Positions 14,643-25,000 of a DNA stretch of 36,733 bases are shown piece by piece. Under the pieces are notes generated by a model. That model was given only the letters and a program-made list of their open reading frames with translations. It was not told where the DNA came from and did no database searches. Position 1 is the first letter of the stretch; every line of letters begins with the position of its first letter. The stretch spans positions 4,709 to 41,441 of the forward strand of contig OMYJ01000015.1 in NCBI GenBank assembly GCA_900315245.1, given 5' to 3'. This stretch comes from an uncultured Bacteroidales bacterium (GTDB lineage: Bacteria; Bacteroidota; Bacteroidia; Bacteroidales; WCHB1-69). A program made the translations under genes and the position numbers.

Positions 14643-16040
14643 ATGAACAAGTTAAGATTAAAAGATATCATTAAGACCCCCGAGGTTGTCGGCATCGGCA
14701 ACCCCGTGGAGGTCAAAGGTTGGGTGCGTTCAAGACGCGGCAACAATTTCGTGCAGTTCATCGCGCTCAACGACGGTTCCATCGTGACCAACCTGCAGGT
14801 GGTGGCCGATACGGCGAAATTCGATGAGGCATTGTTGAAACAGATTACCACCGGTTCGTGCATCCATGTGACTGGCAAGCTGGTCGAGTCGCAGGGCAAA
14901 GGGCAGAATGTTGAGGTGCAAGCTGAAACGATTGAGGTTTATGGCAGTGCCGACCCCGAACAATACCCGTTGCAGAAAAAGGGGCATTCTATGGAGTTTC
15001 TCCGCGAAATCGCCCATTTGCGCCCACGCACCAACTATTTCGGATGTGTGTTGCGTCTGCGTCACGCTATGGCCTTCGCCATCCACAAATACTTCAACGA
15101 CAGAGGTTTCTTCTACCTTCACACGCCGTTGATTACCGCATCTGACGCGGAGGGTGCCGGTGAGATGTTCAACGTCACCACCTTCGATCTCAACAACATC
15201 CCGCGCACTGAAGACGGCCAGATTGATTACAAGCAGGACTTTTTTGGCAAGCATACCAACCTGACGGTTTCCGGCCAGTTGGAAGGGGAATTGGGTGCCA
15301 TGGCCCTTGGCAACATCTACACCTTCGGACCCACGTTCCGCGCCGAGAACAGCAACACACCGCGCCACTTGGCCGAGTTTTGGATGATTGAACCCGAAAT
15401 GGCTTTCTACGACATCAAGGACAACATGGATTTGGCTGAGGATTTCATCAAATACCTTGTACAGTATGCTCTTGACAATAATATGGACGATCTCAAGTTC
15501 CTCAACGATATGTTCGACAAGGAACTCATCGCCCGTCTGGAATCTGTCACGAAGGTCGATTTCGTGCGTCTGGGCTATACGGAAGCCATTGACATCCTCC
15601 TTCAGGCCAAGAAGAAATTCGAATATCCCGTGAAATGGGGTATTGATTTGCAGTCTGAGCATGAACGTTATCTTGTGGAGAACCATTTCAAGAAGCCTGT
15701 TATACTGACAGACTATCCGAAGGAAATCAAGGCGTTCTACATGAAGCAGAACGATGACGGCAAGACGGTGCGCGCCATGGACGTGCTCTTCCCGACCATC
15801 GGCGAGATTATCGGCGGTTCCGAGCGTGAAGCCGATTATCAGAAGCTGCTCACCCGCGTACACGAGTTGGGTATGACAGAGGAACAATACTGGTGGTATT
15901 TCGACACCCGCAAGTTCGGTTCCGCGCCGCACTCCGGTTTCGGCCTCGGTTTCGAGCGTCTTTTGCTTTTCGTCACCGGTATGACCAACATCCGCGACGT
16001 GATTCCTTTCCCGCGTACCCCGCAAAACGCTGAATTTTAA
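14643..16040 (+). CDS. asnS: Asparagine--tRNA ligase
   Basis: The 465-aa class II synthetase charges tRNA-Asn. It has an N-terminal OB-fold anticodon-binding domain ([20 protein letters not shown], residues about 25-45), motif 2 around [20 protein letters not shown], and motif 3 [20 protein letters not shown] near the C-terminus, ending in the AsnS-typical [10 protein letters not shown]. Length is normal. The presence of AsnS implies direct charging of Asn rather than the amidotransferase route. The leader upstream consists only of tandem repeats; rpoN follows after 8 nt, so the two are probably co-transcribed. Confidence 0.97.
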   Translation: MNKLRLKDIIKTPEVVGIGNPVEVKGWVRSRRGNNFVQFIALNDGSIVTNLQVVADTAKFDEALLKQITTGSCIHVTGKLVESQGKGQNVEVQAETIEVYGSADPEQYPLQKKGHSMEFLREIAHLRPRTNYFGCVLRLRHAMAFAIHKYFNDRGFFYLHTPLITASDAEGAGEMFNVTTFDLNNIPRTEDGQIDYKQDFFGKHTNLTVSGQLEGELGAMALGNIYTFGPTFRAENSNTPRHLAEFWMIEPEMAFYDIKDNMDLAEDFIKYLVQYALDNNMDDLKFLNDMFDKELIARLESVTKVDFVRLGYTEAIDILLQAKKKFEYPVKWGIDLQSEHERYLVENHFKKPVILTDYPKEIKAFYMKQNDDGKTVRAMDVLFPTIGEIIGGSEREADYQKLLTRVHELGMTEEQYWWYFDTRKFGSAPHSGFGLGFERLLLFVTGMTNIRDVIPFPRTPQNAEF

Positions 16041-16048
16041 TCTGTTAT

Positions 16049-17572
16049 ATGCCTTCTTCAAATAATAGTTTATCTTTGGAGCAGAAAAACGTCCAACGGC
16101 AGGTCGGACTGCCGTTGACGTTGCAGCTCATGCACTTGGTGGAGTTGCCGTATGCCTCTCTTGAACAGGAAATCCGTAATGCTGTGGATGAGAATCCCGC
16201 GTTGGAGATTTATGATGAGGATTCTGTCGCTGATTCGGAAAACCGTGAGGATGTTCCTCGAGAGGAATATGATGATAATGGTGACCCGTTGGAGTTGTCA
16301 AACGAGCAGCTTCCTGAGGACGAAATATTCAAGGAGGACTATTATCGGGATAACGATGATTATGACGATGGCTTTTCCGACCTGCAGTTGGAAAATTATA
16401 TTGCCAAGCTGAACGCTCCCGATGAGCTGCCGCAGCATCCGAAGTCGGATGTCTATTACGAATCGATGCACGAGCAGTGGCAACTGCAGTTGGATGCGAT
16501 GGACATGACCCCAAAACAGGCTCAGATCGCCACCTATCTGATGGGAACATTGGATGATGCAGGCTATCTTCATGCGGATCTGCAGGCCATTGTCAATGAA
16601 CTTCTTTACAACGAGAATGTCCAGACGAATGTTCAAGAAGTGGAATATGTGCTGACTCATTTTGTACAAGAGCTGGATCCTCCAGGCACTGGAGCGAGGA
16701 ATCTGCAAGAGTGCCTGCTTCTTCAGCTGGACAAAATGCCTTCCCCGACACAGGCACATCTGCTTGCACGGAAGGTGATAACAGACTATTTCGAATTGCT
16801 GACGAAGCGACACTATGACAAGATAACTTCCGCCATGGAGATTTCTGACGATGAGCTGAAGGATGTTTTGGAGGTAATTCAGAAGCTGGACCCGCGTCCA
16901 GCGGCGTTAGGAAGCCCTATGCAGAAGAACGCGGATGTGATTATCCCCGACTTCACCATCACCAACCGCGACGGGAAACTGATCCTGACTCTCAACAACC
17001 AGTATGTCCCAAAAGTGCGGATTAACAAGGAATTCAGTAACGAATACCGGTTTTTGTCGAAGGAGGAGTCCGAACGTCGTCGCGCCGAGGCCGAACGTTT
17101 CATGAAGAAATATGTGGATGATGGCATGCAGTTCATCAAAACCCTGTCATTACGCGAGATGTTGCTGTATAATACAATGTATGCCATTATGCAGCACCAG
17201 CGCGAATATTTCATAACGGGAGATAATAAGGATCTTAAACCGATGATTCTCAAAACGATAGCGCAGGAGGTCGGAGCCGACATCTCCACTATTTCCCGCG
17301 TGTCGAACAGCAAGTATGTGCAGACGGATTTCGGCATCGTTCCACTAAAGCACCTTTTTTCGGAAGCAGTGAATGACGATGATGTCTCATCCAAGGAAAT
17401 CAAGCAGATATTAGGCGACCTGATTGCTGACGAAGACAAGAAAAAGCCTCTCTCGGATGACAAAATCTGTGCGATGCTGAACGAGAAAGGATACAACATC
17501 GCCCGTCGCACCGTCGCGAAATATCGCGAACAGATGGGAATCCCGGTGGCACGGTTGCGGAAGGAGTTGTGA
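16049..17572 (+). CDS. rpoN: RNA polymerase sigma-54 factor
   Basis: The 507-aa protein has the glutamine/leucine-rich activator-interaction region I (LPLTLQLMHLVELPYASLEQE, split here as residues about 21-41), an acidic region II (about 50-120), the core-binding domain, and the -24-recognising C-terminus with the RpoN box ARRTVAKYRE at residues 485-494. It needs an AAA+ enhancer-binding activator, none of which is in the window. The gene is 8 nt behind asnS. Its stop codon TGA overlaps the start of an 8-nt repeat (GATGCGAT). Confidence 0.96.
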   Translation: MPSSNNSLSLEQKNVQRQVGLPLTLQLMHLVELPYASLEQEIRNAVDENPALEIYDEDSVADSENREDVPREEYDDNGDPLELSNEQLPEDEIFKEDYYRDNDDYDDGFSDLQLENYIAKLNAPDELPQHPKSDVYYESMHEQWQLQLDAMDMTPKQAQIATYLMGTLDDAGYLHADLQAIVNELLYNENVQTNVQEVEYVLTHFVQELDPPGTGARNLQECLLLQLDKMPSPTQAHLLARKVITDYFELLTKRHYDKITSAMEISDDELKDVLEVIQKLDPRPAALGSPMQKNADVIIPDFTITNRDGKLILTLNNQYVPKVRINKEFSNEYRFLSKEESERRRAEAERFMKKYVDDGMQFIKTLSLREMLLYNTMYAIMQHQREYFITGDNKDLKPMILKTIAQEVGADISTISRVSNSKYVQTDFGIVPLKHLFSEAVNDDDVSSKEIKQILGDLIADEDKKKPLSDDKICAMLNEKGYNIARRTVAKYREQMGIPVARLRKEL

Positions 17573-17667
17573 TGCGATGATGCGATGATGCGATGATAAG
17601 ATGATGAGATAAATAGTTCTCGCAAGTGTAATCAGCCAAAAGCCAATAGCTAAAAGCCAAAAGCCAA
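17571..17667. repeat. 8-nt and 7-nt tandem repeats between rpoN and the M6 protease
   Basis: GATGCGAT occurs three times, then GATAAGAT and GATGAGAT (17571-17610), starting within the rpoN stop codon. A second block of AGCCAAA/AGCCAAT/AGCTAAA heptamers lies at 17634-17667, just before the next start codon. Confidence 0.85.
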
Positions 17668-17681
17668 CCCCCCAAAACATT

Positions 17682-19238
17682 ATGAAAAAAATAATCACAT
17701 TTTTATTGTTGCTTGCCTCATTTGGGATGATGCAGGCACAAACTACCGAGTTGACCAATTTGGTGGTTTTTGTCCGTTTTGCGGATGACGCGGAGATTGA
17801 CCATCCGTTTGCGCAAATCGACACCATGTTTAACGGGAAAACGCCGGGTTATCTCAGTGTCTATAATTTCTATGACGTGATGACCTACGGAAAGATCCAT
17901 TACAACACCATTTATACGAACAACATCCAGAATGGCGTGATCGTTTCTTATCAGGATGCGCATCCGCGTGCATATTTTGAACCTTATACTCCGTTTAACC
18001 CCATCGGCTACACGGAACCGAATCCTTTCATGGGCGTTTCCATGCGCGAGGCGCAGTTGTTAGGGAGGATTGTCAGCTATGTCGATTCCATGCATTTAGT
18101 CGATTCGAGTGTCAGTCTTGACGGCAATGCTGACGGATTGCTCGATAATCTCAGCATTATCGTGAAAGGCGGCACGGGTGCTTGGGCATCCATTCTGTGG
18201 CCTCACATGGAGTATTTCCCGTACGATTCGCTTGATTATGAACCGAAGGTCAACGGCTTAAAAATCAATACGTTCAATTTTGAGTTTGAGGGTGCGTCCC
18301 CGGCCTTGTTCAGTGCCCATGTGTTCCGCCATGAGATGGGGCATTCGCTCAACCTGCCCGACCTTTACCATTACATCAATTATGGAGACATTTCAGCTGC
18401 CGGGACGTGGGACATGATGTGCAGCAACTATCAGAACAACCAGATGGCTGCCATTTACAAGAACAAGATTCTGCATGTGTCGGACGATCCGATAGAAATC
18501 ACGGAGGACGGTGACTACACGCTGCTGAGTGTAGGCTCCAGCCCGTCGCAGAACTGCTATTACATCAAATCGCACATTGACCCCACGCAGTGGTATGTGT
18601 TCGAGTATCGCAGTCAGGCGGATCTTTTTGACGAGAGCATTCCCGGCACAGGACTTCTGGTGGCCCGGTGGAACGATACCGTGTCGTTGGATTACAATGG
18701 CATGTTCGCCAACGCTTTCTTTGATTTCTACAACCAGGCGCACCAGTACTGGATTTTCCGTCCGGGCAGTGCGATTGACACGGTGAACGGCTGGATTGAA
18801 GAGGCGCACTTCAGTCAGGCTTCCGGCCGTACCTCTTTCGGCCCGACCACCGACCCGCATCCCTACCTGACCGACGGCACGCCCGAAAGCAGCTTCGAGA
18901 TAACCAACATTCAAGAAAACGGCAACCAGCTGACCTTCCACGTCCACTTCTTCGACACGGGTATTGAGGAGCACACTCTTGCCGGCGAGCTGAGCGTTTA
19001 TCCGAATCCGACGAACGATTTCGTCAATGTACAATGTGCAATGAACAATGAACAGGTTGAAGTTCAGTCCGTCGAGGTGTTAGATGTTTATGGCAAATTG
19101 GTCACCGTTGTAGGAGCGAATAATTATTCGCCCCTACAACCCCGGATTAACGTAGGAAATCTCCCCGCCGGGGTATATATGTTGAAAATAACCACCACAG
19201 ACGGAACGTCTTGTGTCAAAAAAATCGTCAAAAAATAG
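17682..19238 (+). CDS. Secreted M6-family metalloprotease with T9SS type A sorting domain
   Basis: The 518-aa preproprotein has a signal peptide (MKKIITFLLLLASFGMMQAQ). The zinc site HEMGH is at residues 217-221, followed by LNLPDLYH, as in M6 (immune inhibitor A-like) proteases. The C-terminal 80 residues are a type A sorting domain (SVYPNPTNDFVNV...LPAGVYMLKI...VKKIVKK), so export to the surface or medium through T9SS is expected. Two stretches of the sorting domain are encoded by repeats: residues 448-458 by a 7-nt tandem repeat and residues 476-486 by a near-perfect 34-bp palindrome, both in frame. It converges on the next gene with a 22-nt gap. Substrate unknown. Confidence 0.92.
   Translation: MKKIITFLLLLASFGMMQAQTTELTNLVVFVRFADDAEIDHPFAQIDTMFNGKTPGYLSVYNFYDVMTYGKIHYNTIYTNNIQNGVIVSYQDAHPRAYFEPYTPFNPIGYTEPNPFMGVSMREAQLLGRIVSYVDSMHLVDSSVSLDGNADGLLDNLSIIVKGGTGAWASILWPHMEYFPYDSLDYEPKVNGLKINTFNFEFEGASPALFSAHVFRHEMGHSLNLPDLYHYINYGDISAAGTWDMMCSNYQNNQMAAIYKNKILHVSDDPIEITEDGDYTLLSVGSSPSQNCYYIKSHIDPTQWYVFEYRSQADLFDESIPGTGLLVARWNDTVSLDYNGMFANAFFDFYNQAHQYWIFRPGSAIDTVNGWIEEAHFSQASGRTSFGPTTDPHPYLTDGTPESSFEITNIQENGNQLTFHVHFFDTGIEEHTLAGELSVYPNPTNDFVNVQCAMNNEQVEVQSVEVLDVYGKLVTVVGANNYSPLQPRINVGNLPAGVYMLKITTTDGTSCVKKIVKK
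19023..19056. repeat. In-frame 7-nt repeat inside the M6 protease gene
   Basis: Units GTACAAT, GTGCAAT, GAACAAT, GAACAGG (19029-19056), preceded by GTCAAT, look like the intergenic repeats but lie in codons 448-458 (V-N-V-Q-C-A-M-N-N-E-Q). Confidence 0.7.
19107..19140. repeat. In-frame 34-bp TTGTAG palindrome inside the M6 protease gene
   Basis: Seventeen-base arms match except at one pair. The unit begins GTTGTAGGAGCG and ends CGCCCCTACAAC. It encodes VVGANNYSPLQ in a loop of the sorting domain. Confidence 0.85.
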
Positions 19239-19260
19239 CTGGAATCTAAAAGCCGAAAAC

Positions 19261-21954
19261 CTACCGGATTATCGTGATTGACCCGTGCCACTCCGTGGTC
19301 TTCGCTTTGCCTTTGTATGAAAAGGTGTAGTAATATACACCGTCGTTGAGGTCGTTGCCGGTGAATGGGTTCGTCCCTTCGTGAATTTCTCCATCTTTCG
19401 CCCACGTGTCGTAGTTCTTGGCATGGAACACCACTTTGCCCCAGCGGTCGCTGATGCGTAATTCGTTGTGCCGGTACTCGTCGGGATCCACCGGGTTGAT
19501 GTCGGTGTTGAGGTTCTCAATGGCCCACACGTCGTTGATTCCGTCACCATTGGGGGTGATCACGTTCGGGAAAATCAGGTCGTCTTCGATAATCACGGAA
19601 TGGCTCACCGAATCGCCGCACCCGCCTTGGGTGAGCAGCGTCAGGGTCACTACGTAGTCACCCCAACTTGAGTATGTGTGTGTGGTGGAGGTCTCGTTTT
19701 CGGTCACCTCACCGTCGCCGAAATCCCATGTCAGATGGTTGGAAGGATTCTCCTCCACATTGTCCGACAGGTAAGCGGTGAAATCCACATTTCCGCCATT
19801 TTCGCCTATCATGGAAACTTCTGGCGAAGCGAGGAAATCGATGTCGGGTTGTGGCGAGGTGGATATGAAATTCCATTTCGTGACCGAATCGACGCACCCT
19901 TCCGGAGTCGTGATCTTCAATTTGACGGAATAGACACCTGCATCCTCGAACGTGATTACAGGGTTGTCTTCGCTGGAGTAGTTGACAATGTTGTAATTTT
20001 CATCGAATATGATCCATTCGGTAGTCAAACTGTCTGGAGAAGGGAAGGAAATGTCGGTGAAATGGACGGTGAGCGGTGTGCAGCCCGATTGCTGGTCCGC
20101 TTCCAGGTCGGCACGCGGCATCAGGTAGAAAGACACGAGCACGGTGTCCGCACTTTCGCAAGGCAAATCCGCTTCATTATCCACGGCGACGTTCAGAATG
20201 TATTCGCCGGCGGTGATGACCTCTATGGAATCGCTGGTGGCGCCGGTGTTCCAATAATACTGTACGTCCTCAGTGTTGTAATTGGCACTCACCACGGCTA
20301 TTTCACCGGCACAAAGATATTGGTCGGGACCGAGATCGGGCTTGTAAGAGTTGACCAACCGGATGCGGATACTGTCTAACAGCCAAGTGTCTTCACAGCC
20401 GATGGCGCTGTGTGCCAGCAGGTAATATAAGCCCGTGTCGGCGAGTGTGAGGTCGTTGATGATGTATGGCTCTTGGGTCAACGTGTCTCCCGTCGGTGTG
20501 ATCAAGAATACCGTGTCGATGTTTTCCGTGATGTAGCCGAAAGAAACGGAGTCGTGCAGACAGTAAAGATCACGCATGAAAACGTCGATGCGCCCGATAC
20601 TGCTGTAATCGCTGAAGTATCCCAGCGAAGAAGACATGCCCGAGTAGTAGTCAAGGATGCCGAGGTGGAAAGGACCGAGGGAGTTTTGGATCATCATGAC
20701 GGTTTGCGTTGGGACAGAGCTTGAGAAGTCTTTGTAGCAGTAAGACCAGGCAGTGTTGTAAGGAAGAACGGTGAAGTCGTTGGCAGTCAACGGGATATTG
20801 TTGTTGCCGGCGGTCATGGTGAAGCCGTTGACATAGTTTGTGGGCACAACGATGGACAGGCGCATGTTGGTGGAGTAGGAGGGGCGTGCGTAAACGACCT
20901 CTTGCGAGCCGGTGCATCCCAAAGCGGGAAGTTGGGTGCCGCCTGCCTCGCCGTCGGAGCCGGTCACCTGGAACACGTGAATCGGTTTGTCGGAGGTGAT
21001 CATGGTGGCAATGGTGGGCGAGTTGCTGGGCATATAGGTGTAACTTTGCCCCGTGTTCAGGGTGACGGTCGGCGTGGCGCTGCCGTTGATATAGACGTGG
21101 GTGGTGTCATGTATGGGAATGATGCTGATGTTCTCGAACAGTCGGTTGTTGTACATGGCGATGAAGAAATCGCCGGCATATTCATCCGGGACGAGTTGTT
21201 CACCCACCAGGTCCTGGCCGGAGTATCCTGACACTTGGTTGCTGGCCACGGAGTCATCCGTGGAGTTCACCGCGATGGGCTTGTCGGAGGTGATGCGCGT
21301 GTTGGTGAGATGCCCGGCGGCCGACTGGTCAAGCGATTTGATGCAGTATGACTGTCCGGCGTTGAGGGTGATGGTAATGGGGGTGCCTGCCGCGATGCCG
21401 CCTGTCAGCGGCTGCGACGGGATGATGGTCACCGTGGTGTTGTTCTCCGTGGCCACAATCTCGATGCTGTTGCGCGGATCTGACGGCGGACCGTCCACCA
21501 GGAAGTTCTGCATCGGGATGGTGAAGTCGGTGCCTAAGCCGTTACGCCCCTTCAGAGTGTAGATTTCGCTGTTGTTGGCCCCTAACTGGTAGTATGTGGT
21601 GATGTTTGCGGTGGATGTGATCAGGAATCCGTAGTTGCACACCGTGTTCACAGGGGCAGTCTCCACGATGTTCTCCTGACTGGTGACGTCCAAGGCGTAG
21701 TAGCTGTATGGGTTGAGGTTGACGGTTACGGGTGTGAAGCTGGGATTCGCAGGTTGCGAGATGGTCACGGAGGCAGGACTGCTGAACGAGGTGAAGCAGA
21801 ATGTGATGGGGTTATGTGCGTGGTTCGCCGAGATGTCAGGAGCGGCAAACCAGAAAATGTTGTCGATCTGAGCGTCCAGGTGAAAAGAGAAGATGATGGA
21901 AAAAAGAAGGTATAGCGTCACCTTTTTAAGAATATGTGTTTTGTGGTTTTCCAT
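19261..21954 (-). CDS. T9SS type B cargo: IgGFc-binding domain, PKD and CHU_C
   Basis: About 900 aa with a signal peptide (LLFSIIFSFHLDAQ). Residues about 30-440 resemble the IgGFc-binding N-terminal domain (repeated ITSDKPIAVNSTDD, ITSDKPIHVFQVTGSD, VVPTNYVNGF). Ig/PKD-like modules follow, including a PKD repeat with LTWDFGDGEV and HTYSSWGDYVVTL. The last 95 residues are the gliding-motility-associated CHU_C domain (FPNVITPNGDGINDVW...WHGSITIIR), the type B T9SS signal. It is likely surface-attached and adhesive. Start: ATG at 21954 (MENHKTHI) or, equally possible, in-frame ATG at 21963; both lie downstream of the -7 box at 22008-22015. Convergent with the M6 gene and divergent from the 1266-aa cargo gene. 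Confidence 0.9.
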   Translation of the reverse strand: MENHKTHILKKVTLYLLFSIIFSFHLDAQIDNIFWFAAPDISANHAHNPITFCFTSFSSPASVTISQPANPSFTPVTVNLNPYSYYALDVTSQENIVETAPVNTVCNYGFLITSTANITTYYQLGANNSEIYTLKGRNGLGTDFTIPMQNFLVDGPPSDPRNSIEIVATENNTTVTIIPSQPLTGGIAAGTPITITLNAGQSYCIKSLDQSAAGHLTNTRITSDKPIAVNSTDDSVASNQVSGYSGQDLVGEQLVPDEYAGDFFIAMYNNRLFENISIIPIHDTTHVYINGSATPTVTLNTGQSYTYMPSNSPTIATMITSDKPIHVFQVTGSDGEAGGTQLPALGCTGSQEVVYARPSYSTNMRLSIVVPTNYVNGFTMTAGNNNIPLTANDFTVLPYNTAWSYCYKDFSSSVPTQTVMMIQNSLGPFHLGILDYYSGMSSSLGYFSDYSSIGRIDVFMRDLYCLHDSVSFGYITENIDTVFLITPTGDTLTQEPYIINDLTLADTGLYYLLAHSAIGCEDTWLLDSIRIRLVNSYKPDLGPDQYLCAGEIAVVSANYNTEDVQYYWNTGATSDSIEVITAGEYILNVAVDNEADLPCESADTVLVSFYLMPRADLEADQQSGCTPLTVHFTDISFPSPDSLTTEWIIFDENYNIVNYSSEDNPVITFEDAGVYSVKLKITTPEGCVDSVTKWNFISTSPQPDIDFLASPEVSMIGENGGNVDFTAYLSDNVEENPSNHLTWDFGDGEVTENETSTTHTYSSWGDYVVTLTLLTQGGCGDSVSHSVIIEDDLIFPNVITPNGDGINDVWAIENLNTDINPVDPDEYRHNELRISDRWGKVVFHAKNYDTWAKDGEIHEGTNPFTGNDLNDGVYYYTFSYKGKAKTTEWHGSITIIR

Positions 21955-22007
21955 AATTAGCATTATACTATGTAAGACATGTCAAAAATATTGCACTAAT
22001 TAAACGG

Positions 22008-22015
22008 CAAATATA
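22008..22015 (-). promoter_or_regulatory. -7 box of the CHU_C cargo gene
   Basis: TATATTTG followed by CCG on the minus strand. It lies 10 bp from the plus-strand box at 22025, so the two promoters overlap back to back. No good -33 TTTG. Confidence 0.55.
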
Positions 22016-22024
22016 CATTTTTTT

Positions 22025-22032
22025 TATTTTTG
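22025..22032 (+). promoter_or_regulatory. -7 box of the fibronectin-III cargo gene
   Basis: TATTTTTG followed by CAG, 32 nt before the start codon at 22065. The -33 region overlaps the divergent promoter. Confidence 0.5.
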
Positions 22033-22064
22033 CAGATGTTAATGAAATAAATAAATTTTTTGAT

Positions 22065-25000
22065 ATGAACAGATTTTGTCCTTTTTTGTGGCTCTGTTTG
22101 GCTTTGGTGATTTGTGCGTTCGCTCCCGCAGGAACATTCGCCCAAGACGATACATGTACAATTTACGCGTTGCCGTATGTGCAGGATTTTGAGAATGAGG
22201 AACTTGGGACGCTTCCGGAGTGTTGGTCTCAGATTTGTTATTTTAACTATCCCTGCCCGAGAGTGCTGGATGAATATCCACATTCGGGGACAAATTCATT
22301 GAGTATACCCTCTAATACATACACTTATGTTGTTCTTCCGCCGGTGGACAACTCGTATTCTATACAGACATTAGAACTACGCCTTTGGGCGTACGTCCCT
22401 ACTTTTTATGTGGATCTGTCAGTAGGGATTATTACCGATGGGACTGCGAACTCATTTCAGACTCATTCTTCCAACTGCGTTCGTCTCACTGCATCACCAG
22501 AAAACCCTGAATACCAGTTCCTCGTCTTTTATTTCGACTGGGTTAATAGGGACGCCAATCAGATAGTCATCTGTGCTCATGGAATTAGCGATGTTTATTT
22601 GGATGATATTGAATTGGTGTATGAACCGTGTTCAAAGGTGAGTCATCTTGAGGCGGACAATAGCACCCCTGGGGAGGCGACCTTGAACTGGCATAGCAGC
22701 GTTCTTGGTACACCTGTCGGTTATGAACTGTACGTCAATGATATAGATCATAACAACACCTACCAGATTTTTACGCAAGATACCTTTTATACAATGACGG
22801 GCCTTGGGGAAACCTCCCGTTATGAGGTGGCTGTACAGGCTAACTGCGGCGCATACATGTCTGATTTGTTGGACACGGTCTCCTTCATGACACGTTGTTT
22901 CAACACAGAGGATATGATGGTCTCGTACCTCCAGATGTTGAGCAATGACGGAGAAGAGTTGGACTTCAGGTATCCGTTGATTTATTCTCAACAGCTTTTC
23001 TTAAGCTCGGAACTTGGTGATGTACCAAGAACAATCAGCGCCATCGCTTTCAAATATAACCGTTCAGAGACAACCAATAGGATTCGCTTTTATATGGCGC
23101 TCGTTTCAGATACTGCCTTGAGCTACAATATGCTTCAATCTACTGATTCGGTGCCGTTCAAATTGGTGAGCGATCATGATATCCATTGGAAGATGGATCC
23201 AGACAATGAATGGTTTGTCGTGTATTTGGACTCCTTGTTCGAATATGACGGCATCCATAATCTCCTGCTGGTGTCCTACGGGCATTGCTCATACGTTTCT
23301 GATTATTCCCCTTTCTTTGTCTATCATTATGCGCCAAACCTCAGTGCAGGTTATTTCAACTACGGAGACCCGATTGATCCGTTGCACCCTGTGTCTGGTA
23401 ATTGTGGGGGAACAACCAGGACCGAAACCCGATTCATCTATTGTGATCATAACCCCTGTGTGAAACCGGGCCATCTTGAAGTGAGTGAGTTGGGCGCGAA
23501 TTCTGCATGGGTTTCTTGGGACTATTTGGAAGATGTGGAGTGGGAACTGGCACTCAAGTCGGAGGATAACTCCAATTGGATGGTCCAGACGGTCACGCAA
23601 AACCCTTTCTTCCTGTCAGGCCTCCATCCCAACACCCACTATTCGCTCAAAGTGAGGACAAATTGCGGGGATACGTTGAGCTCATGGTCTGAACAGTGCT
23701 CGTTCACCACCGACTGTATGATTGACTCGCTCCCATACAGGCAGACGTTTGATGAGGGGACTGTGATGCTGGACGGGTCGTTGTTTGTGGATTGTTGGCG
23801 TCGGTTGACAGAGCAACCGGGCAGCAATCCGTATGTCACCAATCAACAGTATTATAATTATAGTGCTCCCAATGCGCTCACATTCCCTGTTGGGAATTTC
23901 CACTCAATTGTCGTGCTCCCAGAAATTGACGACAATATTGCCATTCCAGATTTGCGCCTATCCTATAGATGGAGGGTTTACACGGGCAGCCAGTATTTGG
24001 AGACAGGGCTGATGTCTGACCCTAACGACATGTCCACTTTTGAGCCGTTGGATACAGTATCTTATTCAATGGGCTGCCATACGTGCGATTTCTCCAACTA
24101 TATAGGGAGTGCACGCTATGTGGCTATCCGTGGGACCATCCCATCGTGGTATTATACAGTTAATTATGTAGATGATGTGGAATTGGACTACAATATCTAT
24201 TGCCCTCGAGCGGTAGTGACCAATATAGACAATATCACCTCCACTTCGGCGCAGATCACTTGGGATTGCGACACATCGGTGCACCAGTGGGTGATTGAGT
24301 ATGGCCCTTCGGGTTACCAGCCGGGCACGGGCTTGCAGACGGATGCCGCCACGAACCCGTATGTCCTTTCGGGATTGGATCCTGCAACAACGTATGACGT
24401 ATATGTGCGCACGCTCTGCAGTGAGGGCGACACGGGCCGCCATTGGTTTCCGAAGTCTTTTGCTACCTTGGAGTGCGATGTGGAAGACCGTTGCGTCCTG
24501 ACTCTTCTTCCCGGAACAGTGCCGAGTTCGCCCTACTCCCTTACTCGCATGGGTGAAGTGGATGTGGTCTGCAACGGCGTGGTTACGCAGCATTTCGCCG
24601 TTGTTCCGACCTATTCATACAGTCTGGAATTCTGCGATCATTCTGATGTTGACATTATTTGGCACAACAATGAGCATGGCGGTCAGACCTCACTTACGGT
24701 GTTGGATTCGGATATGGACACGATCGTCTATTATCCGAATTGCAGCCCGGATCTGGTGGGTGACACGATATGCAGTGTTCATATTGACTGTTTTCATAGT
24801 GAATGTCCGCAACCGCAAAATATTGTCTTCTCAGGGGTGACCCAACATGAGGTCGATGTTGCATGGACAACCGGCGGTGTTGAGCAGGAATGGTTGGTCA
24901 GATATAGAAAGATGTTGACTCAAGAATGGAAAGTGTATCATGTTAGCAGCAATTTTCTGTATATCGACAGTCTTGTGGAGAACACATGGTATGACGTTCA

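Noticed and set aside
14730..16061. Long open frame (443 codons) on the minus strand
   Set aside because: Antisense to asnS; an effect of codon bias, with no family features.
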